Positions 39,044 through 48,047 of a stretch of DNA of 64,000 bases are shown one piece after another (positions within the stretch are counted from its first letter, which is position 1; each line of letters opens with the position of its first letter). The notes under the pieces were generated by a model that had not been told where the DNA came from, ran no database searches, and worked only from the letters and a program-made list of their open reading frames with translations. Location: positions 124,001-188,000 of the forward strand of contig CAMCXF010000001.1 in NCBI GenBank assembly GCA_945883235.1. Reading direction: 5' to 3'. Origin of the DNA: Phenylobacterium deserti (GTDB lineage Bacteria > Pseudomonadota > Alphaproteobacteria > Caulobacterales > Caulobacteraceae). The translations under genes were made by a program, and so were the position numbers.

Positions 39044-39097
39044 CGACCCCTCATCCGACCGCCCTCGTCGGCCACCTTCTCCCACAAGGGGCGAAGG
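39044..39097 (-). repeat. right inverted repeat flanking the DUF559 gene
   Basis: This is the partner of 38600-38654. It starts CGACCCCTCATCCGA and ends CACCTTCTCCCACAAGGGGC plus GAAGG, both identical to the reverse complement of the left copy. Confidence 0.9.
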
Positions 39098-39246
39098 GTC
39101 ATCGCAGCCTCCAGCGATAATGTCCGAATCCGGTAACGCTCGCGGGGGGCGAGGAGCGCTATTGCAGCGCCCGCCTCCACACCACCCCCACCCCCCAAAC
39201 ACCTCCAACCTCCTAACGAAGATAAACCCTGTCGCTTAACCCGACA

Positions 39247-40680
39247 TTGTCCTCAACCGGCGAAAGTAAGTGTGCAATCGGGACCTCAGACCACACTGTG
39301 TCGAATTCGCCGCAAAGCCTGACGAACCTCGCTGCGCGCGTCGCGGAGCTTGAGGCTGAGCGTGAGCTGACCTTGCAATTCGCCCAGACCGACGCTCTGA
39401 CGGGTCTGGTGAACCGCGGTGCCTTTACCACTGGTCTGATCGAACGCATTGAAAAAGCTCAGGAAAATGACGGATCCGTCGCCCTGTTCATTATCGACCT
39501 CGACCGGTTCAAGGTGCTCAACGACACCCTGGGCCACCACGCAGGCGACCAGCTGCTGGCCGAGCTGGGTCAGCGGCTGCGGGACGAAGCCAGGCCGGGC
39601 GATCTGGTGGCCCGCCTCGGCGGCGACGAGTTCGCCCTGATCACCAGCGATCACGACATTTCGGTACGCGCCCAGAGATTGATCAGCCTCTTGTCCCTGC
39701 CGCAGACCATCTATGGACGGACGGTGGTGCCGGGTGGGTCGGTGGGCGTTGCGGTCTATCCGCGCGATGCCCACGACATCGTCGACCTGCAACGCTTCGC
39801 CGACATGGCGCTCTACCGCGCCAAGACGCTGGGCGGGCGGCGCTTCTCTATCTTCGACGCCGAACTGCGGGACGAGAGCCTGCGTCGCCGCACGCTGGAG
39901 GACGAGCTTCGTCGCGCCATCCCCGCCGGCGAGATCGAACCCTGGTTCCAGCCGATCATCGATTCCATGACCGGGCGGATGGTCGGCGTCGAGGTGCTGG
40001 CCCGCTGGCGGCACCCGGAGCAGGGGTTGCTCGCACCGGCCGCCTTTGTGCCGATGGCCGAGGAGCTTGGCCTGATCGGCGCCATCGACGAGGCGATCTT
40101 CGAGGCCGCCTGCGCCCGGACCGCGCCCTGGGTGGCCGACGGGCTGATCGAGGTGGTGTCCTGCAACGTATCTCCGCGCGATCTGATGGACCCGGCGTTC
40201 TCGCGCAAGCTGATCGGCCGGTTGGCCAAAACCGCCCTGCCCGCCACGGCGTTGACCGTCGAGATCACTGAAACCTTCCTGCTGCAGGATATGGCGCTGG
40301 CCCGGCGGCATATCGAGCGGCTGGCCTCGCGCGGCATCAACGTGGCGCTGGACGACTTCGGCACCGGCTATTCCAACCTGCGCGCCCTGATGCACCTGCC
40401 GATCAAGACGGTGAAACTGGACAGGTCGCTGATCGACGATGTCGGACGCGACGCCCGCGTCTCGAAACTGGTGGCCTCGATGCTGCATGCCGCCCGCTCT
40501 CTGGGTGTGCGGATCATCGCCGAGGGGGTCGAGCACGAGTCCCAGGCCCTGTTTCTGCGCGCTGCGGGCTGCGATCGCATGCAGGGCTATTTCTTCGCAA
40601 GGCCGATGCCCGCCGAAGCGATGGAGCAGAAGCTCCGCGAAGCCGACAGCCCCGCACCCCGCCTGGCGGCCACCGGCTGA
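39247..40680 (+). CDS. GGDEF-EAL cyclic-di-GMP protein
   Basis: The 477-residue cytoplasmic protein has a short coiled N-terminus, a GGDEF domain (about residues 45-205) with an intact GGDEF, and an EAL domain (about 220-465). In the EAL domain the signature reads EVLARWRHP (EVL for EAL). The metal and catalytic residues in NVSPRDL, EITETFLL, DDFGTGYSNL, KLDRSL and AEGVEHE look intact. Both synthesis and hydrolysis of c-di-GMP are thus possible. The start is a TTG at 39247 or a GTG near 39298; no membrane or sensory domain is present. Confidence 0.9.
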   Translation: MSSTGESKCAIGTSDHTVSNSPQSLTNLAARVAELEAERELTLQFAQTDALTGLVNRGAFTTGLIERIEKAQENDGSVALFIIDLDRFKVLNDTLGHHAGDQLLAELGQRLRDEARPGDLVARLGGDEFALITSDHDISVRAQRLISLLSLPQTIYGRTVVPGGSVGVAVYPRDAHDIVDLQRFADMALYRAKTLGGRRFSIFDAELRDESLRRRTLEDELRRAIPAGEIEPWFQPIIDSMTGRMVGVEVLARWRHPEQGLLAPAAFVPMAEELGLIGAIDEAIFEAACARTAPWVADGLIEVVSCNVSPRDLMDPAFSRKLIGRLAKTALPATALTVEITETFLLQDMALARRHIERLASRGINVALDDFGTGYSNLRALMHLPIKTVKLDRSLIDDVGRDARVSKLVASMLHAARSLGVRIIAEGVEHESQALFLRAAGCDRMQGYFFARPMPAEAMEQKLREADSPAPRLAATG

Positions 40681-40789
40681 GGCCTAAAACCGCCACCTGC
40701 GACGCTGCGCCGCAGTTTGCTACCTGATAGATCATAAGAACTATTATTTTTCAATATGATAGTCGATAATTGTACGCGATTTGGCGTCT

Positions 40790-40815
40790 CTGATTATACC
40801 CTTACTTGTGACAAA
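40790..40815 (-). promoter_or_regulatory. 26-bp intergenic motif, copy 1
   Basis: On the minus strand TTTGTCACAAGTA is followed by four variable bases (AGGG) and TATAATCAG. The same motif occurs at 47885-47910 with 22 of 26 bases identical. It contains a perfect -10-like TATAAT and the odd palindrome TTGTCACAA. It would drive transcription towards the 3' end of the GGDEF-EAL gene, antisense. The surrounding 246-bp intergenic region also holds the palindrome CGGTTGCAACCG at 40830-40841. Confidence 0.5.
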
Positions 40816-40929
40816 CCGCTTCTAGCCAACGGTTGCAACCGGCACGTTACTCCCAACATCGCGTCTCAGGGGAACGTCGTGGCTCACCGGGCATTTGGTA
40901 CATATTGGTACTTATAAGGCAGTGGCGTG

Positions 40930-41364
40930 ATGAAGACCCTGAAGTGCACCCTCGAGATCGATGCGCCGGCCCACGAAGTCTGGCGCGTTCTGACGACCAA
41001 CGAACTCGTCAAGGAGTGGGCGTCGGCCTATGTCGACGGCCTGTCGATCCGCACATCCTGGAAAGAAGGCGAGAAGGTCACCTGGCAGGCACCGGGCGGT
41101 GCCGTGCGAGCCTGCGGCAAGCTCACCACCTTTCAGCCTGACCGCCTGCTGCGCTTTGACTACGATGGGAACCCCCGCGCCGAGCGCGGGAACTTCTCGG
41201 AGACGTTTGAGCTCGAACCCGGCGACCGCCTCACCCGGCTGCGACTGACCACAGGTCCCCTGGACCAGACCGCCTTCGACGCCATGATGGGCCCGGCCCG
41301 GCAAGCCCTGGCAGAAATCCGCAGCCTGGCCGAAGAGTCCGCCCAGATCCACCGCCCTCGCTGA
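40930..41364 (+). CDS. SRPBCC/AHSA1 family protein
   Basis: The 144-residue protein has the AHSA1-like START fold pattern: LKCTLEIDAPAHEVWRVLTT, then a tryptophan-rich centre (WKEGEKVTWQAP) and a C-terminal helix AFDAMMGPARQALAEI. The ligand is unknown. The frame also opens with a GTG three bases upstream at 40927. A tandem TTGGTAC direct repeat in helical register precedes it, but no ArsR-type regulator accompanies it as is often seen. Confidence 0.82.
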   Translation: MKTLKCTLEIDAPAHEVWRVLTTNELVKEWASAYVDGLSIRTSWKEGEKVTWQAPGGAVRACGKLTTFQPDRLLRFDYDGNPRAERGNFSETFELEPGDRLTRLRLTTGPLDQTAFDAMMGPARQALAEIRSLAEESAQIHRPR

Positions 41365-41460
41365 CGCGACCCGGCTGACTCACAATCGCAACGGAACCGA
41401 CATCAGCGTGTCGGATACCTGTCACTGATCCGGGATATGGCCGTCACGGTCGCCTGCTAG

Positions 41461-41499
41461 GTCCGCCCTTGTCGAGCCCCACAACGGGGCGGACAGGGG
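41461..41499 (+). promoter_or_regulatory. leader hairpin next to the TonB-receptor ribosome site
   Basis: GTCCGCCC (41461-41468) is complementary to GGGCGGAC (41487-41494), which is followed at once by AGGGG, the ribosome site for the ATG at 41507. An alternative inner stem GCCCC/GGGGC (41476-41480, 41486-41490) shares the 3' arm, so two structures compete. Confidence 0.4.
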
Positions 41500-41506
41500 A
41501 TAGATC

Positions 41507-43843
41507 ATGAAAAACCGACTCTGGATCAGCACGGCGATTGCCGCGCTTACGTTCGTCGCCACCACCGCCAATGCACAAACAACAGCCGCCGCAGCCGCAG
41601 CCGCAGCCGACGCGGTCGAAGGCACTTCACTCGACGAGATCATTGTTCTTGGCCGCGGCGAGTCCCGCCAGGTGCAGACGGTCTCCGGTGAGGAACTCAG
41701 TCTTGAGACGCCCGGCGCCAGCCCCCTGCGGCTGGTCGAGAAACTCCCCAACGTGAACTTCCAGTCGTCCGATCCGTTTGGTTCCTATGAGTGGTCAGCG
41801 CGCATTTCGATCCGCAGCTTCAACCAGAACCAGCTGGGCTTCACCCTGGATGACGTGCCGCTGGGCGACATGACCTACGGCAACCACAACGGCCTGCACA
41901 TCTCCCGCGCCATCGCCGGCGAGAACGTGGGTGCGGTGGAACTGGCCCAGGGCGCTGGCGCTCTGGACACCGCGTCCTCCAGCAACCTGGGCGGAGCGCT
42001 GAAGTTCCTGTCACGCGAACCCGGCACCGAGTTCGGTGGCCTGGCCGCTGGCACGGCCGGCAGCGACAACACCTACCGCGGCTTCCTTCGGGTCGACTCC
42101 GGCACGCTGCCGACCGGCGCGCGCGCCTATCTCAGCTACTCGTACAACACCTCCGACAAGTGGAAGGGCGAGGGCGCGCAGCGCCATCAGCAATTCAACT
42201 TCAAAGCGGTGCAGCCGATCGGTGAAGGCTCCCTGACCGGCTGGGTAAACTGGTCCGAGCGTCGCGAGCAGGATTATCAGGACATGTCCCTCGAGATGCT
42301 CAACCGCCTCGGCTACGAGTGGGACAATATCTCGGGCGACTGGCCGCTGGCCGTGCGGATCGCCGAGATCGCCAACAACCGCGGCGAGACCGGCGTCACC
42401 CCGCGCTTCACCGGCCTGGGCACCGTCTATCCTTCGCCGATCGCCACGGTCGATGACACCTACTACGACGCCTCCGGTCTTCGCGACGACCTGATCGGTG
42501 CGATCACGCTGAAGATGCCGCTCGGCGAGGCCTTCGATTTCAAGGCTACCCTCTACGGTCACGAAAATGAGGGTCAGGGCCTGTGGTTTACGCCCTACGT
42601 GCCGTCGCCGAACTACGGCGTCGCCGGGGCCACGGCCGATGACGCGCCGATCTCGATCCGTACCACCGAGTACGACCTGCAACGCTACGGCGTCATGGCG
42701 TCCGGCACACTCAGGCTGGGCGATCACGCGATCAACGCCGGGTTCTGGTATGAGGACAACGACTTCAATCAGGCGCGCCGCTACTACGGCCTGAACCGCG
42801 CCGCGCCGCAGCGCGACGCCCTGAAGTTCCAGGCGGGCTCGTTCCGTACGGACTGGGAATATGACTTCAAGACGACGACGACCAAGTTCTACATCCAGGA
42901 CAACTGGAAGGTCACCGACGACTTCAGCGTCAACTTCGGCTTCGCCTCCCTGCGGGTGAAGAACGAAGGGGCCACGGTCTTTGCCCGCACGCCGTCGCTA
43001 AACAAGAACGGTACAATCATCGCGGAAGAAAACTTCCTGCCCCAGGCCGGTGCTCGCTTCGCGCTGAACGATGACAGTGAGCTGTTCGCCGCCTATTCGC
43101 GCAACATCCGCGCGTTCCCGAGCTCAGGCACCTCCGGTCCCTTCTCCACCAACCTCGCAGGCTTCCTGGCCATCAAGGACAAGCTCAAGCCCGAGACGTC
43201 CGATACCTTCGAGGCTGGCTGGCGTTTCCGCTCGAGTGACTACCAGGCCGTGATTGCCGCCTACCATGTGAAGTTCAAGGACCGCCTGTTCGCTGTCCCG
43301 GTCGGCTCAGGGATCGTCGGCAACCCGTCGGCGCTGTCCAACGTTGGCGGTGTTACCGCCCAGGGCTTTGAGGCCGTCGGCACCTGGAACTTTGCTGAGA
43401 ACTGGTCGGCCTTCGCCTCCTATGCGTACAACGACTCCACATACGACGATGACACCATCGACGGGAACGGCGTCGTGGTCGCGCGCACCAAGGGCAAGAC
43501 CACAGTCGATACGCCCGAGCACCTTTTCAAAACCGAGCTGAGCTACAGCTCCGACGGATTCTTTGGGCGGCTGTCGCTCTCCTATCTGAGCAAGCGCTAC
43601 TTCAACTACGAGAACGACCGCAGCGTGCCGTCGCAATTCCTGGCGGATCTGTCGTTCGGCTACAAGTTCTCCGGCGAGCCGTGGATGGAAGGCCTGGAAG
43701 CCCAGGTCAACGTCTCGAACCTCTTCGACGAGGAATACATCTCGACGATCAACTCCAACGGCTTCGGCATCCGCGGCGACAACCAGACCCTGCTGGTCGG
43801 CGCACCACGCCAGGTGTTCGTGACCGTCCGCAAGACCTTCTGA
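41507..43843 (+). CDS. TonB-dependent outer-membrane receptor
   Basis: The 778-residue protein has a signal peptide (cut after ANA), a TonB-box-like LDEIIVLGRG, a plug domain (about 55-175, SIRSFNQNQLGFTLDDVPLG and SSNLGGALKFLSREP) and a beta barrel ending in VTVRKTF with the terminal aromatic residue. The ligand is unknown; no transport partner genes are adjacent. A (GCCGCA)n stretch near codon 27 encodes a poly-alanine run before the TonB box. It converges on the PhoD gene across a strong terminator. Confidence 0.93.
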   Translation: MKNRLWISTAIAALTFVATTANAQTTAAAAAAAADAVEGTSLDEIIVLGRGESRQVQTVSGEELSLETPGASPLRLVEKLPNVNFQSSDPFGSYEWSARISIRSFNQNQLGFTLDDVPLGDMTYGNHNGLHISRAIAGENVGAVELAQGAGALDTASSSNLGGALKFLSREPGTEFGGLAAGTAGSDNTYRGFLRVDSGTLPTGARAYLSYSYNTSDKWKGEGAQRHQQFNFKAVQPIGEGSLTGWVNWSERREQDYQDMSLEMLNRLGYEWDNISGDWPLAVRIAEIANNRGETGVTPRFTGLGTVYPSPIATVDDTYYDASGLRDDLIGAITLKMPLGEAFDFKATLYGHENEGQGLWFTPYVPSPNYGVAGATADDAPISIRTTEYDLQRYGVMASGTLRLGDHAINAGFWYEDNDFNQARRYYGLNRAAPQRDALKFQAGSFRTDWEYDFKTTTTKFYIQDNWKVTDDFSVNFGFASLRVKNEGATVFARTPSLNKNGTIIAEENFLPQAGARFALNDDSELFAAYSRNIRAFPSSGTSGPFSTNLAGFLAIKDKLKPETSDTFEAGWRFRSSDYQAVIAAYHVKFKDRLFAVPVGSGIVGNPSALSNVGGVTAQGFEAVGTWNFAENWSAFASYAYNDSTYDDDTIDGNGVVVARTKGKTTVDTPEHLFKTELSYSSDGFFGRLSLSYLSKRYFNYENDRSVPSQFLADLSFGYKFSGEPWMEGLEAQVNVSNLFDEEYISTINSNGFGIRGDNQTLLVGAPRQVFVTVRKTF

Positions 43844-43866
43844 TCCGTCAGGCGACCGACGAAAGA

Positions 43867-43896
43867 GGGCCCCGCGCATCGCGCGGGGCCCTTGTC
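43867..43896. terminator. terminator between TonB receptor and PhoD genes
   Basis: GGGCCCCGCGC (43867-43877) and GCGCGGGGCCC (43881-43891) form a perfect 11-bp stem with an ATC loop, followed by TTGTCGTTT on the plus strand. On the minus strand the stem is followed by TCTTTC. It lies 24 bp after the receptor stop and 38 bp beyond the PhoD stop, so it may act in both directions. Confidence 0.85.
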
Positions 43897-43928
43897 GTTT
43901 CCGGCTTCGGTGATCGGCGGGGCGGCGA

Positions 43929-45569
43929 CTAAACCTCAGTGAGTCCCGAGATCCCCGCCCCCTCTGGCACGGCCTTGAAGCTCTTCGCCGTCCGCACCGT
44001 GAACGTCTTGTCGACGATGGTGGAAACCGCGACCAGGTCGCCGCGCGCCGCATCCCGGGACAGCGTCACCAGCACGAAGCCCTTGGACGATTGATCATTG
44101 TAGATGACCTCGTCGCTGATCCTGGCGAACACGGCACCGATGTCGAACTTGAGCGCATCGCCGCCGCCGGGGCTGGTGATGGAGGTCCCTCCAAACTCAC
44201 AGGCCACGCGTTTGCCCGCCGCGTCCGCCAGTTCGCTGGCCCAGAACGCATGGCTGTCGCCCGACACCACGATCGGCCGTGCGCCGGCTTGCTTGATCAT
44301 GTCGTAGACCCGCTCGCGGTCGACGGGATAGCCGTCCCACATGTCCAGGCCATAGGGCTGGCCGGCCAAAGCGCCCCAGCGGCGCATGCGGGTCTTTCCA
44401 GCCTCGTCCATCGATGCCAGCGCCTCAGCGGGAAAGTCAGTCGCCGGGTTCGGGATCTTGACCCGCGCCATGAAGACCCCGGTCCCGATAACCTGCCAGG
44501 CGTGACCGGCCTTTACCGAGCCGGCCAGTTCTCCCGCCAACCAGGCCTCCTGAGCCGGCCCCATCATACGCCGGGCGGGGTCGTAGAGCTTGGTGCGGAA
44601 CGCGGCCAGGTCCGGCTTGTCGCCCACCATCGGCATGTCGTTGTCATAGGTCAACTGCTTGTCCCGAGCGGTCAGCCGGGTTTCCAGCATGATAATCTGG
44701 GCCAGATCGCCGATCCGGAAACTGCGGGCGGCAGCCTCGGACATGGACTGGCCCGCCCTGGGTTCGCGGATGGGCATCCACTCGTAGTAGGCCTTCAGCG
44801 CCACCGCCTTGCGGGCCGTCCAGTCGCCCTCGGTGGCCGGTTGGTGGTTCTGTGCGCCGCTCGCGTAGCTGTCGTTGGTCGTCTCATGGTCGTCCCAGGC
44901 CACGATCCAGGCGGCGCGCGCGTGGGCTGCCTGCAAATCGGGGTCGGACTTGTACTGGGCGTGGCGGCGGCGATAGTCGGCGAGGCTGATGATCTCATGC
45001 GGCGGATCGTGGGGCCGTTCCCCGGCCACGGCCGAACCCATGCCGTAGGTGCCGGGGCCCCCGTACTCGTAGATGTAGTCGCCCATGTGCAGCACCAGAT
45101 CCAGGCGCGGCAAGTCGGCCATAGCGCGATAGGCGTTGAAATAGCCCTGCGGGTAGAGCGAGCACGACGCTACGGCAATGATCACATCCCTGGTCGGCCC
45201 AGCGGGCAGCGTCATGGTGCGACCGACGGGGGAGGTCACCCCGTCGGCCTCGAACGTAAAGGTATAGGCGCGCCCGGGCACCAGGCCCGTCGCATCGACC
45301 TTGGCCGTATAGTCCCGCTCGGGTCCGGTGAAGCCAGTCCCGCTCTTCGCAGCCCCACCGCCAACCGGCTTGAGGGTCCAGCGCCAGGCGATCTGGCCAC
45401 CCGGCGTCGTCTGTGTGATGCGGGTCCAGAGAACCACCTTGTCCTGCTGCGGATCGCCCGAGGCGACCCCATGCTGGAAGCTGACCTTGCCAGCGGCGGC
45501 CTGTGCGGCACCCGGCGAAGCGGCACCCAGGCCGATCAGGCCAAGGGCTGTACGACGATCAATCTTCAT
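43929..45569 (-). CDS. phoD: PhoD-like alkaline phosphatase
   Basis: This 546-residue exported phosphodiesterase/alkaline phosphatase begins with a twin-arginine-type leader (MKIDRRTALGLIGLGAAS). A PhoD N-terminal domain (FQHGVASGDPQQDKVVLWTR) precedes the metal-binding catalytic part with LHMGDYIYEYGGPGTYG, WDDHETTNDSY and VVSGDSHAFW. It releases phosphate from phosphate esters in the periplasm. The ATG at 45569 is preferred over a frame start at 45635 because the leader begins there. No Pho box was resolved upstream. Confidence 0.93.
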   Translation of the reverse strand: MKIDRRTALGLIGLGAASPGAAQAAAGKVSFQHGVASGDPQQDKVVLWTRITQTTPGGQIAWRWTLKPVGGGAAKSGTGFTGPERDYTAKVDATGLVPGRAYTFTFEADGVTSPVGRTMTLPAGPTRDVIIAVASCSLYPQGYFNAYRAMADLPRLDLVLHMGDYIYEYGGPGTYGMGSAVAGERPHDPPHEIISLADYRRRHAQYKSDPDLQAAHARAAWIVAWDDHETTNDSYASGAQNHQPATEGDWTARKAVALKAYYEWMPIREPRAGQSMSEAAARSFRIGDLAQIIMLETRLTARDKQLTYDNDMPMVGDKPDLAAFRTKLYDPARRMMGPAQEAWLAGELAGSVKAGHAWQVIGTGVFMARVKIPNPATDFPAEALASMDEAGKTRMRRWGALAGQPYGLDMWDGYPVDRERVYDMIKQAGARPIVVSGDSHAFWASELADAAGKRVACEFGGTSITSPGGGDALKFDIGAVFARISDEVIYNDQSSKGFVLVTLSRDAARGDLVAVSTIVDKTFTVRTAKSFKAVPEGAGISGLTEV

Positions 45570-45706
45570 GGCTGTGGCTCCCCAATGTCGGATGCGTCTT
45601 ATGACAGCGCCATAACACAACCTTGCGACAGCCATTTACCAACTCGGCCAATCACATGTCGACCGCGCGCATTGCCTTTGCCGACCGGTCCGCGCTAGGC
45701 GGGGAT

Positions 45707-46702
45707 ATGATCGGAGAGCCGGACCCCGACGACGAGCCGACAGACCTGGTGCAGTTTCTGGTCATAGAAGCCGACGCGGCGTCGGGCCGCGTCGACAAGC
45801 GGTTGGCGGCCGGGCTCACCAATCTGTCGCGGGGCCGCATTCAGGCGCTGATCGCTGAAGGCCGGGTGACCCGCGACGGTATTCCGGTCATCGACGGCTC
45901 GGCGAAAGCTCAGGCGGGGACCTACCGTTTCGATATCCCCCCACCGACGTCTGCCATCCCCCTGCCGCAGGACATCCCGCTCACCGTCCTCTACGAAGAC
46001 GCCCACCTGATCGTCATCGACAAGCCGCCGGGCATCGCCATGCACCCGGCGCCCGGCAACGAGACCGGCACCATCGTCAACGCCTTGCTGCACCACTGTG
46101 GTGCCAGTCTTTCCGGCATTGGCGGGGTAGCGCGGCCCGGCATAGTTCACCGGATCGACAAGGAAACCTCCGGCGTCGTGGTCGCGGCCAAGACCGATGC
46201 CGCTCACCAGGGTCTGTCAGCCCTCTTCGCGGCGCATGACATCGAGCGAGTCTACGTCGCCTTCACCCGCGGTGCTCCTCACCCCGCCAAGGGAACCATC
46301 GAAGGCAGCATCGCCCGGTCCTCCCACGACCGCAAGAAGATGGCGCTGGTAAAGTCCGGCGGGCGTCACGCCATCACCCACTACAGGGTGGTGGCGGCGT
46401 TCGGACCCCAGGAAAAGCCGCTGGCCGCCCGCGTCGCCTGCCAGCTGGAAACTGGGCGGACCCACCAGATCCGCGTCCACCTGGCGTCGAGGGGAACCCC
46501 GTGTCTGGGCGACCCGGTCTATGGCTCCGGCGGGCCGTCGGCTACGGTGCGCACCGCCATGGAAGAGGTTGGCCTGACGCGCCAGGCCCTGCACGCGGCC
46601 GTGCTGGGGTTTGTACATCCGGTGACAGGCGAGACGCTCAGATTCGAGAGTCCTCTGCCGGCGGACATGGCGCGGCTGGAGCAACTGCTGGGGCAGCTCT
46701 GA
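45707..46702 (+). CDS. rluD: 23S rRNA pseudouridine(1911/1915/1917) synthase RluD
   Basis: RluD modifies helix 69 of 23S rRNA. An S4 domain (GRVDKRLAAGLTNLSRGRIQ) is followed by the catalytic HRIDKETSG and the TGRTHQIRVHLAS block. I chose the ATG at 45707, preceded by AGGCGGGGAT, giving 331 residues; ATGs at 45623 and 45656 would add residues not seen in the family. It is divergent from phoD and followed by rpoH, as in Caulobacter relatives. Confidence 0.92.
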   Translation: MIGEPDPDDEPTDLVQFLVIEADAASGRVDKRLAAGLTNLSRGRIQALIAEGRVTRDGIPVIDGSAKAQAGTYRFDIPPPTSAIPLPQDIPLTVLYEDAHLIVIDKPPGIAMHPAPGNETGTIVNALLHHCGASLSGIGGVARPGIVHRIDKETSGVVVAAKTDAAHQGLSALFAAHDIERVYVAFTRGAPHPAKGTIEGSIARSSHDRKKMALVKSGGRHAITHYRVVAAFGPQEKPLAARVACQLETGRTHQIRVHLASRGTPCLGDPVYGSGGPSATVRTAMEEVGLTRQALHAAVLGFVHPVTGETLRFESPLPADMARLEQLLGQL

Positions 46703-46933
46703 CGACACGGCTCGCCCCAGCTTCCCTATCGTCCGTCCGAGAAAGCCTGCCTTGAAGGCGCCAAACTTCGGCTCTATTCCCCTACCCTAGTAGTCGGACT
46801 TTCGGATCGTTCCTCCCAGCGACCTTCCGCCCACGCAACCCGATACCTATCTAGGGGTTAGTGGGGGCGAGACATCGAAGCGCGCAGACCGCGCATCGAT
46901 CCGGACGTCCAGAATAAAAGAGGGGATAAATCC

Positions 46934-47821
46934 ATGGCCGCGAATGCGATCACTGTGATGTCGCCGGAAGGCGGACTGAGCCGGTATCTGACCGAGATCC
47001 GGAAATTTCCAATGCTGGCCCGAGACCAGGAATTCATGCTGGCCAAGGCCTGGCAGGAGCACGAAGACCCGAAAGCCGCCCACCAGATGGTCACCAGCCA
47101 CCTGCGTCTCGTGGCCAAGATCGCCATGGGCTATCGCGGCTATGGCCTGCCGATCGGAGAGGTTATCTCGGAAGGCAACGTCGGCCTGATGCAGGCGGTG
47201 AAGAAGTTCGATCCGGACCGGGGTTTCCGCTTGGCCACCTACGCCATGTGGTGGATCCGCGCCTCGATCCAGGAATACATCCTGCGCTCCTGGTCGCTGG
47301 TGAAGATGGGCACCACGGCGGCGCAGAAGAAGCTGTTCTTCAACCTGCGCAAGGTGAAGAGCGAGATCGCGGCCCTGCAGGAAGGCGACCTGCGCCCCGA
47401 CCAGGTGACGACCATCGCGACCAAGCTGGGCGTGCTGGACGCGGAAGTCATCTCGATGAACCGGCGGCTGGCGGGCGGCGACGCCTCGCTGAATTCGCCG
47501 ATGCGCGCCGACAGCGAAAGCGAGTGGCAGGACTGGCTGGTCGACGACAAGACCCCCAGTCAGGAAGCCGTGGTGGCCGACGCCCAGGAAAACAGCGTCC
47601 GCATGGACCTGCTGGGCACCGCGATGACGGAACTCTCGGATCGTGAGCGCCACATCCTGACCGAACGCCGCCTGAAGGACGAGCCCACCACTCTGGAAGA
47701 GCTGGCTGGCCAGTACGGCGTCAGCCGCGAACGGGTCCGCCAGATCGAGGTGCGCGCCTTCGAAAAGCTGCAGAAGTCGATGCGGGCGGCGGCGCTGGAG
47801 AAGCGGCTGATCGAGGCCTAG
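46934..47821 (+). CDS. rpoH: RNA polymerase heat-shock sigma factor RpoH
   Basis: The 295-residue sigma-32 has region 2 (AHQMVTSHLRLVAKIAMGYR, TYAMWWIRASIQEYILRSWS), the RpoH-specific box QKKLFFNLRK, and region 4 with GVSRERVRQIEVRAFEKLQ. It directs transcription of chaperone and protease genes. The 231-bp upstream region contains TTGAAGG and, 15 bases on, GCTCTATTCC, which resembles the Caulobacter housekeeping promoter pattern; this is only suggestive. Transcripts may carry a long leader. Confidence 0.96.
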   Translation: MAANAITVMSPEGGLSRYLTEIRKFPMLARDQEFMLAKAWQEHEDPKAAHQMVTSHLRLVAKIAMGYRGYGLPIGEVISEGNVGLMQAVKKFDPDRGFRLATYAMWWIRASIQEYILRSWSLVKMGTTAAQKKLFFNLRKVKSEIAALQEGDLRPDQVTTIATKLGVLDAEVISMNRRLAGGDASLNSPMRADSESEWQDWLVDDKTPSQEAVVADAQENSVRMDLLGTAMTELSDRERHILTERRLKDEPTTLEELAGQYGVSRERVRQIEVRAFEKLQKSMRAAALEKRLIEA

Positions 47822-47884
47822 GTCGAGGGGCCGGGAGGCGAGTCCGGTGTTGGAGCCGGTTTGCAAGGCGGTGTGTTTTCGGCG

Positions 47885-47910
47885 TTTGTCACAAGTAGCT
47901 ATATAATCAG
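47885..47910 (+). promoter_or_regulatory. 26-bp intergenic motif, copy 2
   Basis: TTTGTCACAAGTA, then GCTA, then TATAATCAG. Outside the four spacer bases it is identical to the copy at 40790-40815. If it is a promoter, transcription would run to the right into the intergenic region, towards an imperfect ACAGTC/GACCTGT hairpin and TTTTT around 47914-47960. Confidence 0.5.
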
Positions 47911-48047
47911 GCGTACAGTCCCGAGCAGTAGACCTGTAGTTATATCATTGTTTTTGTTGGATTATTTTGTAATCAGCGACGGCTGACCTTGTTAACTGTT
48001 GCAACACTGGACCAACATCAAAAGACGGGAAGGGAAAGCGGGACATC

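Noticed and set aside
41582-41612. Hexanucleotide repeat in the TonB receptor as a phase-variation site
   Set aside because: Units are six bases and in frame, so slippage would only change the poly-alanine length, not switch expression.
44091-45698. 535-codon open frame antisense to phoD
   Set aside because: The opposite strand encodes an unmistakable PhoD protein; the frame product is low-complexity.
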